DNA from: Anisus vortex
Taxonomy: Eukaryota; Mollusca; Gastropoda; Planorbidae
DNA: 64,000 bases
NCBI GenBank assembly: GCA_949126835.1
Contig: OX421507.1
Span: forward strand, 33,994,082 to 34,058,081
Direction: 5' to 3'
A model generated the notes under the pieces. The model searched no databases. It was given only the letters and a program-made list of their open reading frames with translations, and was not told where the DNA came from. Below, in pieces: positions 34,047-46,575 of the stretch. Position 1 is the first letter of the stretch. Each line of letters begins with the position of its first letter. A program made the translations under genes and the position numbers.

Positions 34047-36382
34047 ATATCTTGACGATAGCACTTAGGTATTACAATCTGGTGAATACTGTCCCACTCG
34101 TTTGTACCTGAGTTGAGCGGTTTCGACTTTCTCATCAACACTTCATCTTTCATGTAGAAACATTCCGCCATTGCATCTGCAGTCTTTTCATCAACAGCTT
34201 TCATTCTGAGTTTCATTATTACTTCGTCATTCAATTGTTCTCTCACCAATTTCTGCTTTGGTGACAAAATGTTATCGTTCTCTGTTGCATCACCAGTTGT
34301 TAGTTCAGCAAAGAACGTAGCACTTAAATCGATGTCAGGTGTTTCTGTTATCACTGTTTCATTCGCATGTGTGTCTTCAGAACAGACAAATACATCTTTC
34401 GTTGCACTACACGGCGTAGCAGGAGTCTTTACCGACTTCTTTTTCTGCATTGCTCTTGTCAGTGCACATGTTGGGCGTTCATTGGCAGGACGTAGGTTTT
34501 TGTCCTCCGCCATCTTTGTCTCCAACACTTTAACCATGGGCTCGACAGTGACTCTGCCGCCCATAATGTCATTTCCTAATATCATGGAAACGCCTTTGAC
34601 GGGTAGTGCGCGCCACACTCCCACTACGATGTTACCTGTAAAAATATCCGACTCGAGTTTTATTCTGTGCAGTGGAGCTTCCACAGCCTCCATACTAGCA
34701 CCTCTCAGCACAACAGACTCACCGGTACTGGTGGCATCCGTTAACGGCACACTGCCCTCCAGGATCACGCTGACAGCAGAACCCGTGTCACGTAATATCT
34801 GTATTTTCTTCTTGCTGAGTACATCGACTTCTGTCGACACTGTCCCCTCGTAGACAAAGGGTCGAAAATCGGATAGGTCGTCCTCTTCCGGGACTTCAGG
34901 AACCATCTGTTCCTCACGGCCTTCTGAAAGCATAATAGATTGAGTACAGCTATTCTCTTTTACCTTAGATAGACTGTTCTCAAAAACCATCGACTCCACA
35001 ACTATGGGCGATGCCGGCCGCATTTCTTTTGAGTTTCTTGACCCTGTGTTGCACACTTCTTCTGTCTGCTTGCTATCTTTCTGCACTCTAGCACAGTTTA
35101 GAATAGCACCTTGCTTCTTGGTAAGGATCCAACAATCTTTCTTCATGTGGCCCTCTTTCTTGCAATTGAAACATACCACCTTTGCTTTATTTACATCTGT
35201 CTGCTTCCTGAAATGAACTAAGTTACTATTATTATTTACACCACTGTTCTTATTATTGTTTTCACTTGTCTCTTTTGGTTTACTAGCCTCCTTGGGCTCT
35301 GGTTTGTGCACTTTGGGTTTGTCAGCATAATATGGCTTTATGCTGGCGTGAATTATGGCATAGTTATCTGCCAATCTAGCAGCTTCATGCACATCTTCAA
35401 CCCCTCGGTCTGAGATGTGGGTTTTAATATCCACTCGAATACAATCATTGAATTCCTCAAACAATATTAGGTTCTTGAGTTTATCAAACTCACTTACATT
35501 CTGTGACCTTAGCCACTGTTCTAACATTTTCTCCTTTTGTCTCAAAAAGTCTACATGAGTTTGATCATATGCCTTCTTTCTGTCTCTAAATAGCTTTCTA
35601 TATTTTTCTGGTGTCAGGGAATAACTTTTTAGCACCCTATCTTTGATTACTTCATAGTCATTTATTTCCTCGGGTGTTAAACTCAACACTACGTCCAATG
35701 CTTTTCCTTTGTTGAGAGTTGACCTTAACAATAAAGCCATCTTATCATCAGGGAACTGATAATCTACAGCTATCCTCTCAAAAAGCAAAAAGAAATCTTG
35801 AACATCTTCTTCTCTGAATATAGGCAAGTGTTGCTTCATTGCGCTAATATCCATACCATTGCTGTCCCTACGATGGTCAGGTCTGTTCATGCGTGCCATC
35901 TCTATCCTTTCTCTGCTTTCAATCCTAATTCTTTCATTTTCCCTTTCAGTTTCTATCCTAATTCTTTCATTTTCCCTTTCAGTTTCTATCCTAATTCTTT
36001 CATTTTCCCTTTCAGTTTCTATCCTCATTCTTTCCAATTCCATTCTCTTCATAGCTAATTGGAATTTTAGGTTTTCACTCAACCCTTCATCTTCTTCATT
36101 GTTTGATGATCTAGATGACATATTTCTTACCTCGTCTCCGTGGGCAATTACCTCGCCCCCACTGGGAGCTACATAACCTTCATTGATATCGTTCTGTCCC
36201 ACTTCAACTACACTACCAGTGTTCATGGCATTCTGCCCGTTCAAACATGTCATAATTTCTTTGGTCAAACGATTACGATTAGGTCTTGCCTGTCCTGCCT
36301 CAATCCCAAAGGACTCAGCTAATTCTTTTAGTTCAGCAAATGACATGGCATTAAGTTCCTCACTTGATATATTCGAAGCCAT
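34047..36382 (-). pseudogene. gag-pol: Gag-protease of element 3, cut at the start of integrase
   Basis: The frame opens at 36382 (MASNISSEEL). It runs 779 codons in element 3 and another 12 into element 2's LTR before a stop at 34004. Order: SAP-like N-terminal helices (MSFAELKELAESFGI), a coiled coil with three exact 11-residue repeats (121-153), a SCAN-like capsid (about 185-345), a zinc knuckle (C404, C407, H412, C417), and a protease with DTG at 532-534 and ILGND at 601-605. It breaks at IPKCYRQDI, the first strand of the integrase zinc domain. Gag and protease are intact as read. Confidence 0.9.
35924..36022 (-). repeat. 33-bp triplication in element 3 gag
   Basis: Three in-frame 33-bp units, each encoding IETERENERIR, extend the charged Gag helix. 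Element 1 carries its 22-bp duplication at the equivalent place. Confidence 0.9.
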
Positions 36383-36631
36383 AGTATAGCGTTCGAAATA
36401 TTTGTTATAGTAGAGTAGTATATATTGTATAATAAAATATAAAGTTCCAACTTACGATTTGTCCAGAAATTTGCACAATATAATATTAAACACTTCGTGG
36501 AATCTTCACACTTCCCAAGGAATAAAAACGCAAACCAGTTCTCTCCTCTTTTTAAAAAAAAATAGTTTCACAGTCCTGAAAACGAAACACAAATATGCCG
36601 CTCTCAGTACTACTAATGTCACAAAATATTT

Positions 36632-36804
36632 ATAGGTCAGGAAAAAATATAACTCAAATTTTCCAGACGAGATCAACAAATTTTTTCCAATCCTAGATCA
36701 AGAAAAGTAGAACTCAAATCTACCGAACGAGACTACCAAATCTTGTCAATCCTAGGTCAGGAAAAGTAGAACTCAAATATACCAGGCGAGACCACCAAAT
36801 TTTG
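36632..36804 (-). repeat. Three 59-bp leader repeats containing PBS-like sequence
   Basis: Units start at about 36632, 36691 and 36750, each with TC.TAG.TCA.GAAAA...AACTCAAAT. Each ends in a version of the PBS block: CCAGACGAGATCAACAAA, CCGAACGAGACTACCAAA and CCAGGCGAGACCACCAAA. Only the last is adjacent to the LTR. Confidence 0.85.
36781..36797 (-). other. Element 3 primer binding site
   Basis: On the minus strand TGGTGGTCTCGCCTGGT lies 5 nt after the 5' LTR end GTGGACGTAACA. Confidence 0.75.
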
Positions 36805-37476
36805 TTACGTCCACAATCCCCTTGTGGCCAGAGCTGTGTAGATCTTGCTGATAATTCTCGTTAGTCCTAGGGGAGACTTTAATTATTAGTATTTATGTTT
36901 CAGTATTACACGAACTCTTCTTATAGTCCTGGGCACAAATTCAGTATTTGTATTCCAACATTTCCTTTCTTGTAAATTATGGTAGTAGATAAATCTTATA
37001 GTAATGTATACAACACAATAGGATAGTAACTTGACAAAGAAGCTTCAGTGTAACTGTTGTTGATAGTTTATTTCAGGTGGTATGTTCAATATATACAATA
37101 TATCTATTATGTACAGTTAGAATAAAATAGTGCAAACACAAACGTTCAAAGGAACATATTTTGAAACTCTCTGTCTTTCAGACAAAACAAATCATTAAAT
37201 ACTATCCGAGTGGTGCAAGGGATAGACCCATTACCAGTAGGGGTGAAAATCATGGTATCATTACAAAACTCATAACAAAAACGATAGGAACTTCCCCTAT
37301 TAAATAATGAGTCGTTCCCAGACTCTGAGAATTTGAGATCAACACAGAATCCCAGCATTACCTAGAACCTTTCGTTTTCCTACTAAACGTCCTAATATCG
37401 CGTGTAGTAAGAAAAGAGAGAGAGAGAAGAATAAACATTGCGTGTTCCAATTCTTGGAAAAACAATATACATGACA
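36803..37476 (-). repeat. Element 3 5' LTR
   Basis: 674-bp copy of 23627-24300, upstream of gag on the minus strand and followed on the plus strand by the CATC target duplication. Confidence 0.93.
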
Positions 37477-37480
37477 CATC

Positions 37481-39519
37481 CATATTAAACCTTGGTTTTG
37501 TTAAGCTCATTAAAATCATTAAATAAATATGTATTGACTCTATTTTGTTTGCAAAAATTTAAATATAATACATAGGATGCCCCGGCCGTCCGGTTACTTT
37601 AAAAGTCTTCATTTAGCCCTTGGAGACAATTAAGCATGTCTTCCATTGGTATAGATTTATCTTCCTTCAAGCAAGTTAAAACATGGATAAAAAAAGCCCC
37701 GTTGCTATGAAAGTGAATGTTCTTGTACAAAGTCCACTCAGACAATTCAGCCGCGAGGCATGGACTTATTATTTTAAAGTATTTTTGACCTTCACTGGGA
37801 TGGCCGTCGTATTGAACGTGACCAGGAAAAAACAACAATTCCCCCCCTCCCCCCCCCCCTACGACACATGATCCAGTACAGCCAATCGAGACGTGCCAGC
37901 GCGAGTCGAATCCAAACCGGAAATGAATCCATTTTTTTGTATTTTTTTTTAACTTCTTCCTACTCCATTGTGACTTTTTGTTAGTGTGTGTTTGTCAATT
38001 TGTTCTCATTAAGCGTTTGTTCAGCTTCCGGTGGGCAATGTTAGTTGAGATGTAGTCTCATGGAATGTTAGCAATGATTATTTTTTAAATCTATTACTTG
38101 ATAGTGTCTGTTTTTTTTTTTAAAAACTCTCATTTTATTGTATAAACAATTTAAAGTTTAAAAACGGGATGATAACATATATACCATACAAGCGCAAATA
38201 AGAGAAATAATAATCTATTTATAAGTCTATTGTGAAATTGTGAATAATCGTCTCAAAATCGATTATATATCTTTATGTTTGCATCACACAAATATATTAA
38301 TAATAATTGTATAGCGCTGCCAGCAAACATAATGTAAGCTCAGAGCGCATTTAATATTCCACTAAAAACACGGATATAATCTCTAGACTAAGAAATATCA
38401 AGTTAATTGATGATTTACATTTTTACAAACATAAGACAAATCAAATAAATGAAGCATTAATCGACCTAATATATAAGTAAAACAGTAGTGGTCTAAAGCA
38501 TATTATCTTAGGTAAATATTGAAATTATGAGTTTTTAAGTACTATTTGAAAGTTCGCCTAATATAGATATATAGGTATATAGATAGAAATAAATAGATAT
38601 AGATAGATAGAAAAGCTAGACATATAGATATTTAGATAAATAGAAGTTAGATATGTAGATATATAGATAGATAGCACTGGACCATTAAAATCTCATTTAC
38701 ACCGTTGCCGTATTTCTTGTAATCTATGCCTTTCCCAGGTTTCTTTATTAAGAGTCCAGCCGTCTAGCCAACTCACATCCCACTGACCACTAACCAAACA
38801 GGAAAACCATACATCATGACTTCCATTCCCTATTTTACTTACAACTAGTTCTTTATAAACTTTTTTTTTTTCATCCCTCAGGTCAAGCAATTACTCTGTA
38901 GGCCTAACCTGGCCTATGCGTTATTCTCTCCCTTTTGACAAAGATTTACACAAGCAAAAAAAAAAAAAAGGAAATAATAGAAAACACGTATCATGTCAAT
39001 CAAATAGGTGTAATCTGCATCGTACAAGACATGTCTGCATCGTACAAGACATGTCTGCTGCCTTTCTGGCTGAAATGCAAGAAACTTTCAGACAAAAGTG
39101 TACTTAAAGAAACGTTCAACAACAGCAAATGACAAGCACGAAAAAAGGACAATAACTGAAGTCTCATTGACCTTTGACGGAAACCTGAAAATAACTGACT
39201 AGAAGGTCATAATAATTTAAACTTGATTATTTGTTTTTTCGGGGGGGGGGGATATTTCACATTGTCATGTAATGATATAAGTTACATTTTGTCTATCTTT
39301 TAAAGTTAGGGAATTCATATTTAAAATGTGATATTGGTATCATTATTTTTAAACTTAAAATTACGTCTACTTAATTAGCATTAAACCTTTCAGGAAAATC
39401 GATGTCTAATGGACAATTTCATGGGTTTTGTTATTTTAAAGGTGAAATGTTTAATTGCTGGTTAACGTTAGCATTGTCCCCTCCTCCCCCACCTTATTTA
39501 CCCATTATCGATTGATGAA
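37481..39519. other. Noncoding stretch apart from the possible exon
   Basis: A GATA-rich patch lies at 38570-38670, an exact 20-bp tandem pair at about 39018-39057, and a C-rich run at about 37842-37859. No mobile element was recognised. Confidence 0.5.
37599..37797 (-). CDS. Possible terminal exon of an unrecognised host gene
   Basis: The minus-strand frame reads EGQKYFKIISPCLAAELSEW and continues without low complexity to a stop at 37599 (..CLQGLNEDF). It contains KNIHFHSNGAFFIHVLTCL. Immediately upstream is a T-rich stretch followed by the first AG, CCATCCCAG, a reasonable splice acceptor at about 37798. Amino-acid composition looks protein-like, unlike most frames here. I do not recognise the family, and no polyA signal was found. 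An ATG-initiated reading from 37838 is also open. Confidence 0.3.
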
Positions 39520-39700
39520 AATGCATTGGTAGCTCACGGGTCTCTCAACCGACAAGTCGCGGGTTATAGCCTTGTCACCGACCGATCCCTGTCGCCCTGC
39601 AGGAGTTTTAAACCTATCAGGGCGTAAAAATCTTCTAGATCCTGAGCATGCTAAAATAGCATGGATAGAAGCGTTATATTAATAATCATTATTATTATTA
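39520..39700 (+). mobile_element. SINE-B copy 1 (tRNA-derived)
   Basis: The head has a TGGTAGCTCACGG A-box-like segment and a weak GCGGGTTATAGCC B-box. The tail GAGCATGCTAAAATAGCATG then GATAGAAGCG is followed by ATT repeats. It matches 46595-46848 in reverse. Confidence 0.7.
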
Positions 39701-39713
39701 TTATCACTAGCTA

Positions 39714-39931
39714 GACATGTTGCTGGACACGCAATTTCTGTGCCTTGGCAAACATTATTGAAGCATAACAGCCTGTTGCAATGCTCAGATAAACATAAAG
39801 ATAAAAACATTTTCCTTATCCCTTATGCGAGAACAAACTCATATAAGTACTCTCTCTTCCCGAATGACATTCGTGCATGGAAGGGGTTGCCTGAACAAAC
39901 TAGAAAAAAAGAAGAAAAACCATTAACTTAA
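39714..39931 (+). pseudogene. LINE-2 fragment: C-terminal RT tail
   Basis: It translates through LLQCSDKHKDKNIFLIPYAR, YKYSLFPNDIRAWKGLPEQT and a stop, the last residues of a Jockey/CR1-type LINE ORF2. Two other fragments of the same family occur at 47130-47600 (minus) and 51120-51733 (plus). Confidence 0.75.
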
Positions 39932-40086
39932 CATCATTAAAAAAAAATAAAGCTGCAAGACTAGACTCGGACCACGGATGAGCGTAAGACGCAATAATCT
40001 TCTGTATAGAAGGAGCGTCTGTAATATATACGATAAGATAATTCTCTTGTAATAATAATAATAATTTGGTTCCAGACTAAGACAAT

Positions 40087-40500
40087 ACCTCTCCGATAGG
40101 TACCTGCCATTAGTATATGGAGATTACTGGCGACTGGGCGTTGTGCTGGTCACGCAGTACCCTTGCAGGCATTGGCCACCGAAACTGGTAAACATTGCTT
40201 CACTAACCTCAAAGATCAACATGGTCCGAAAGGTTAACATATTACATTGTTTAAAAAAAAAAATCTTAATTGTTGGTAGCGCGATGAAATATCTATTCTC
40301 AGCGTCTTTGGTTCTAAACTTAAAACCAGCATTCCCCTCCCGGAATGGGCAGTGGTCCCTGCGTTTACCCAGCTAGGTTGGGTGTCTGATATTATTCTGG
40401 GAAAAAGTAGACGCGTCTGGGCATTGTGCAGGCCATACTATCTCCGTGTATGCTGTGGTAATGGAAACTAATGAGCGCTGCTTAACTAATCCGATGCAAC
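40087..40500 (+). mobile_element. Two diverged SINE-A remnants
   Basis: 40087-40230 and 40333-40500 retain degraded pieces of the SINE-A body (GGTACCTGCCATTAGT, GGGCGTTGTGCTGG, GGGCATTGTGCAGGCC, GAGCGCTGCTTAACTAAT). Heads are missing or unrecognisable. Confidence 0.6.
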
Positions 40501-41210
40501 ATCATAGTCTCCAAGGAATAATTTATTTTTAGACTGTAACCCGCCCACTCCATTTTTCAATGGATACATCGTCTGTTTGGCAAAGATTATAATGATTATC
40601 TATATTTACGGCTATCTAGCCCCTAGTGTGTACACAACTGATACCCCACTCGTTTACAATAATGAAACAAAGAAACATAAGAACAATCAATATCCCATAG
40701 TTGGTTGATCTGTATCAACCACTAGTCGGGGAAGGGGGATGGCTGGGCTGATGGGTTTTAAAGGTTGACTGGCTCCGTCCAAACGCATCAAGGATGCAAT
40801 TGATTGTCATGAAGTGAAACCTGAATAATGGACGTTACGGTAGCAGGCGAGATTTATAAAACCCCTTCCCCCCCCCCCCTCGGTTGTGAGAAATTTGCGT
40901 TGGCGTTGTGCGTTGTGCGTTGTGCGATTAGTCGCAGTTGGGGAAGGGCAGGTGGGCGGAGTGGGGTGTAGGGAGTCTGTGAGCTGGAACTGAAAGCAGA
41001 TGAGGGATTGAGTAGGAAGGAGGGGGGGGGGTGAGATGTTAATCTCTGCACGTTCAACATGCTTTCATTCTGACAAGCCGTCGCGACGTCCCGGTTAGAT
41101 TGACACCTTGCGCGGTGTCCTATTTTATGTGCTCAATGCCAACAATAGCTACAACCAATATGATTAATATAAATAAACAATGATGGGATAAAACTGGAAC
41201 TGCTCCAGAC
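40501..41210. other. Noncoding stretch
   Basis: Contains C- and G-runs (40867-40880, 41022-41031) and a triple GCGTTGTGC at about 40904-40926. Nothing was recognised. Confidence 0.5.
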
Positions 41211-41212
41211 AT

Positions 41213-41298
41213 GTTGCATGGTGAGGTTGTTTATTGTGAGGTTGTTTATGGTGAGGTTGTTTATTGTGAGGTTGTTTATTGTGAGGTTGTTTATGGCA
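41213..41298. repeat. 15-bp minisatellite, 5 copies
   Basis: Units GTGAGGTTGTTTATT or ...ATG, alternating at the last base. Confidence 0.9.
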
Positions 41299-41402
41299 TG
41301 CCACAGAAAGCAAATAGAAACAATCAAATTAAACTGAGAGCTGGGAATATTCATCCCTATTCATTCATATTATTATTATTATTATTTATTATCCCATAGA
41401 AA

Positions 41403-41641
41403 GGGGGGCGCGGTGGCCGAACGGCAGTGCGTTCGACTGGCGATCCGAAGGTCTTGGGTTCGAATCCTGTTGGAAGCAAGCATTTTTATTCCCCAGGACA
41501 TTAGGGTGTTCCTGAGTTTACCCGGCTCTGGTGGGTACCTGACACTAGTTGGGGTAAAAGTATGCGTGGCCACAGAAACTGTCTATCGCTACTTCACATG
41601 CCCTATGATCAATCTGTTCCGACGGGTACTTTACTTACTTA
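41403..41641 (+). mobile_element. SINE-A copy 3, internally deleted
   Basis: The best preserved tRNA-like head of the family: GCGGTGGCCGAACGGCAG and GGTTCGAATCC. It lacks the central GGCATTGTGCTGGCC block present in other copies and ends GGGTACTTTACTTACTT. Confidence 0.9.
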
Positions 41642-41773
41642 CCGAACGCCCTTAACAAATAGGAAAATTCATATTGAACTGAGTGCTGGGGCTTTGATTC
41701 CCTTAGATTCCGTAGATCTTTCATATTCCCCAAAAAGATCAAAGTGGCTAGTGGGGTACACAAAATGAAGGAT

Positions 41774-42110
41774 AAGCTATACTGTCCACGAGCTACACTG
41801 TCCACGAGCTACACTGTCCACGAGCTATACTGTCCACGAGCTACACTGTCCACGAGCTACACTGTCCACGAGCTACACTGTCCACGAGCTACACTGTCCA
41901 CGAGCTACACTGTCCACGAGCTACACTGTCCACGAGCTACACTGTCCTCGAGCTACACTGTCCACGAGCTACACTGTCCACGAGCTACACTGTCCACGAG
42001 CTACACTGTCCACGGGCTACACTGTCCACGGGCTACACTGTCCACGGGCTACACTGTCCACGAGCTACACTGTCCACGAGCTATACTGTCCACGAGCTAT
42101 ACTGTCCACG
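41774..42110. repeat. 16-bp minisatellite, about 21 copies
   Basis: Unit CTGTCCACGAGCTACA. Variants: the AGCTATA form near both edges, one CCTCGAG unit and three consecutive GGGCTAC units. The plus-strand frame across it is incidental. Confidence 0.95.
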
Positions 42111-43082
42111 CTTTCTTCACACAGTTTAATATTGTCGAAACGAAAAAAAGGTCTGAACCTCGCAAAGTATATTAATTTAACAGTAAATACAAGGCCTAGA
42201 CTTACCATGAGACAAGAGTAGAACTTGATAAAATGTATTTTCTGAAGAATGTTTAGAAGCTGTTTAAAAAGATAAGAACGTGCTTTATATGTATTTCCAC
42301 AGCTAAATTGAACAGCCCATAAGAACAATGTTTTTAGTATACATTCCTTCAATGCATTTTTTGTCATTTATGAGCCTTCTGATGATTTTGCTCATAGCCA
42401 CACACACACAGAAGGAACACACAGAAGCTTAGTGAAAAAAATGTATAAATGATTTTAAAATGATGGGAAAATCACTTATGTTTATTGTTAGACTATATTA
42501 TATACCAGTTATAAAAATACTCATGCCGTCCTCATTTTAAGAACTATTTTAAAGTGCGTTCAATAATGATTTAAAAATGCGCACCAGTGAGTACAAAGGT
42601 GCAAATCACACATACCAAGGTTACCGAACGAGCATTGCGTTTAACTAAGCAAAAAGTCTCATAATACAAAAATCAATATAATATGTCATACATATAATAT
42701 GTCATACATATAATTGATACGCGTGGCAGAAAGAATTAAACTTCGTGCCCCGATCATTTGTTTTCTGCCACAAGGGTTCTCACATCTGACTTCACACAGC
42801 ACTCTTCAGAAATATGTACTGTTCCACGGTACATAATTGATTAATTTTTTTAATGAGATCCTTGTTGTGAGGGCAATTATAGCGAATTATTGCTGGACGT
42901 TAAGGTCCTAAATCTAAAGTATATGTAGATGGTCTAGCATTCTAGGTCCTATTATTATAATGCTCTTACAAAAAGAGCCCCAAGACCACCTGGAGACGCT
43001 CCTTCGAAAAGGAAATGAGTAGCTGCAACATTTCATGGGGTGAACTAACAAAAAAGTCTGCCCAGAATCGAGTGCGCTGGAG
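42111..43082. other. Noncoding stretch
   Basis: No coding signal or recognisable element. A short direct duplication (TATAATATGTCATACA) occurs at about 42680-42710. Confidence 0.5.
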
Positions 43083-43321
43083 AGCTGTTGCGGAGGCCCT
43101 ATGTTCCACAAGGAGCTGTTGCGGAGGCCCTATGTTCCACAAGGAGCTGTTGCGGAGGCTCTATGTTGCGGAGGCCCTATGTTGCGGAGGCCCTATGTTG
43201 CGGAGGCCCTATGTTGCGGAGGCCCTATGTTGCGGAGGCCCTATGTTGCGGAGGCCCTATGTTGCGGAGGCCCTATGTTGCGGAGGCCCTATGTTGCGGA
43301 GGCCCTATGTTCCACAAGGAA
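43083..43321. repeat. 16/31-bp composite minisatellite
   Basis: Two 31-bp units (GCGGAGGCCCTATGTT plus CCACAAGGAGCTGTT) are followed by a run of ten or eleven 16-bp GCGGAGGCCCTATGTT units. The array ends in one more GTTCCACAAGGA. Confidence 0.9.
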
Positions 43322-44633
43322 CCAAAGGAATTAAGTAAGTAAGCAGGATGGTATAGCACCAAATTTGTTACTTAACGATTATGTGAAGGGGTGAACAATT
43401 GTCTTGTCTACAAATTATGTGAAAATTTACAAAAGTTCTAGCATAGAGATTATATGTGGAGGAGCTTGTACACTAACATATAGTAAATATTTTGAACAAT
43501 AAATTTTGTAAGGAATTATTACACATTTTCAAGCATATAGTTTTTGTCTAGTAAATAGTACACGCATCTGACCATATAATTAATATTAAAGAGCAACTAC
43601 ATAAATGTGAAGGACTTAGTGCACATAATCCAACATATAGTTGCATATGAAGGGTCTATACAATAATGCCAAAACCGTTGGTCCATACGGAATGTTAAGT
43701 TGCATGTGTTCACACCTAACTCATTACCAGACTTAAAGGATAATAGGAATCGATCTTTAAGGGACATCTGGGCTGCTCTATTTACTTTGTTACGGGCCAA
43801 TAATTAATTTTGTTAAAGCGTCAAGATCATTGAAGATGTTAACCCTTCCCGTACCGACCTACTTCTATCTATGCTGCCTTCAGTTCCGCTATATACGGGC
43901 CCGGGACTGTAAGGGTTAAGTTTATTCTGAGCAGCACCGCCACGTTTCTAGAATTCTCAGTTGAAAGTATGCAGGACACGAACTACAGGCACCAGAGCGA
44001 GGGAGAATTGGTCCAAAGGAGGCGGAGGTGTTTTTATTGAGGAAACAAAAGTTGGGAACTGATTAAATAATGATTGTGTTGGACAGAAAACTATTTTTTT
44101 TTATAGTTTAGACACATTCTTTATCGTATCTTAATAAGAATCACATAAATGAGAATAATACTTTGATACATAAATAGCATTGATCTCTCTCACTTACTCT
44201 CTTTCTCTAATATATATATATATAGTAGACTGTGAGTGTCTTGAACCAATCAAATTTCCATTAATATTACTTATTTTTTTAAAGATTGTAAGGATTTTAG
44301 GACTTAAAGCTTTCCTAAAATGTTTCAAATCCATTGAAGATGGTAACTTGCGGGCGTATTAAAGAAAATGTTCATTACTTAAAGCCAAATAATATTCAAA
44401 TTTATTCATCGAATCAACACTGAACAGTTAAAACATTAATTACATAATTTTTATTTTAGCTTTACTAAATCCATTCACATTCATGAATGTTTAAAAAAAA
44501 AAACTGTTTTCTCATTAAAAACAAAATTAATCTGTTCATATGTGGATGCGACGATTTTCTATTGAGGAAAGGATGTACGTTGAGTTAAAAAATTTCGGAG
44601 GTAGTGGATGGTAGAATAATAAATGGTGTAAGC
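43322..44633. other. Noncoding stretch containing a small piggyBac-like MITE
   Basis: Apart from 43843-43915 and a short (AT)n near 44211, nothing was recognised. Confidence 0.5.
43843..43915. mobile_element. 73-bp piggyBac-like MITE
   Basis: TTAA occurs on both sides (43839-43842 and 43916-43919). Inverted ends are CCCTTCCCGTACCG and CGGGACTGTAAGGG (about 11 of 14 matching). TTAA plus a CCCT-type terminus is the piggyBac signature. It is unusually small. Confidence 0.6.
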
Positions 44634-44837
44634 CAGGGATTGGCAACCTTTTGATAACAGTGCGCCAAAGTAGGATTTCTAATTCATTGAGCGTGCCAAA
44701 AGCATACAATTCAACCCACTGTAGCACTAAATTTCTTGTAGAAGAGACTTAAATAGACTAAGGCCTCTTCCGCGTGCCATAGAAAATCCCTCGACGTGCC
44801 AAGTTTGGCACGCGCGCCGTAGGTTGCCGAACCATTG
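44634..44837. mobile_element. hAT MITE
   Basis: 204 bp. Ends are CAGGGATTGGCAACC and GGTTGCCGAACCATTG. The 8-bp flanks GTGTAAGC (44626-44633) and TTGTAAGC (44838-44845) match 7 of 8. Same family as the nested copy at 21564. Confidence 0.85.
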
Positions 44838-46040
<1,203 letters not shown>

Positions 46041-46302
46041 GGCACGTATCCCGTCGGACCGAATTGATCCATAGTGCCGGTGAAGCAGCGTTCACCAGTT
46101 TCTAGGTGATTGTGTGGCCAGCACTAAGCACAGCCGCCTTTACTATATCCCAACTAAGGTACAAAGGTCAGGTTCCCATCAGAGCTGGCTAGACTCAGGG
46201 ACACCCTCCAGACCCGGGAAAAAAATCCTAGTCTGCACCAGGACTTGAACCCAGGACCTTCGGTACGCCAGCCGATAGCGCTGCCACAGCACGGCCACCG
46301 TA
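46041..46302 (-). mobile_element. SINE-A copy 4
   Basis: Reverse-oriented full-length copy with head GGTGGCCGTGCTGTGGCAG, B-box-like GGTTCAAGTCC and the standard 3' end. About 25 bp of the usual GGCATACTAG region is shortened. Confidence 0.85.
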
Positions 46303-46575
46303 CTTCTGATGACAGCATGACAGGAGTTGAAAAAAAACAACCCACAAAAAACAACTGAAGAGCTGACAGAGCTTGACAAGGGCTGAGAGTTGTGTCGTCT
46401 GCTCAATGAATAATGAGAGCGAGGGAATAATGAAAGAGAATTTAGGGCAAAAGAGAAATTGATTTGATGGAGAATTTTAGAAAGTGGCTGGAAGAACTTG
46501 GAGGGGGGGGGAGGGAAGGGGGAGAGAGACAATGTAAACGAAAAAAAGGATAAAGCAAAAATTATGAAAAATTAA

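Larger units (their letters stand above)
23627..37476 (-). mobile_element. Element 3: Gmr1-like LTR retrotransposon, deleted and split by element 2
   Basis: 674-bp LTRs at 23627-24300 and 36803-37476 appear identical. They run TGTCATG...CGTAACA in element orientation. The 4-bp target duplication CATC is at 23623-23626 and 37477-37480. Gag-protease (right part) and an integrase-tail/RT-start piece (left part) are separated by the plus-strand element 2 and its duplicated flank (26609-34046). About 190 integrase codons are missing at that junction, and most of RT/RNase H is missing at about 25580-25596. It is non-autonomous as it stands. Confidence 0.93.

Noticed and set aside
41403..41470. Stand-alone tRNA gene at the best SINE-A head
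   Set aside because: The same body and 3' end follow as in other SINE-A copies, and the sequence lacks a closing acceptor stem.
41744..42175. 143-codon plus-strand frame
   Set aside because: It is generated by the 16-bp minisatellite read in three phases.
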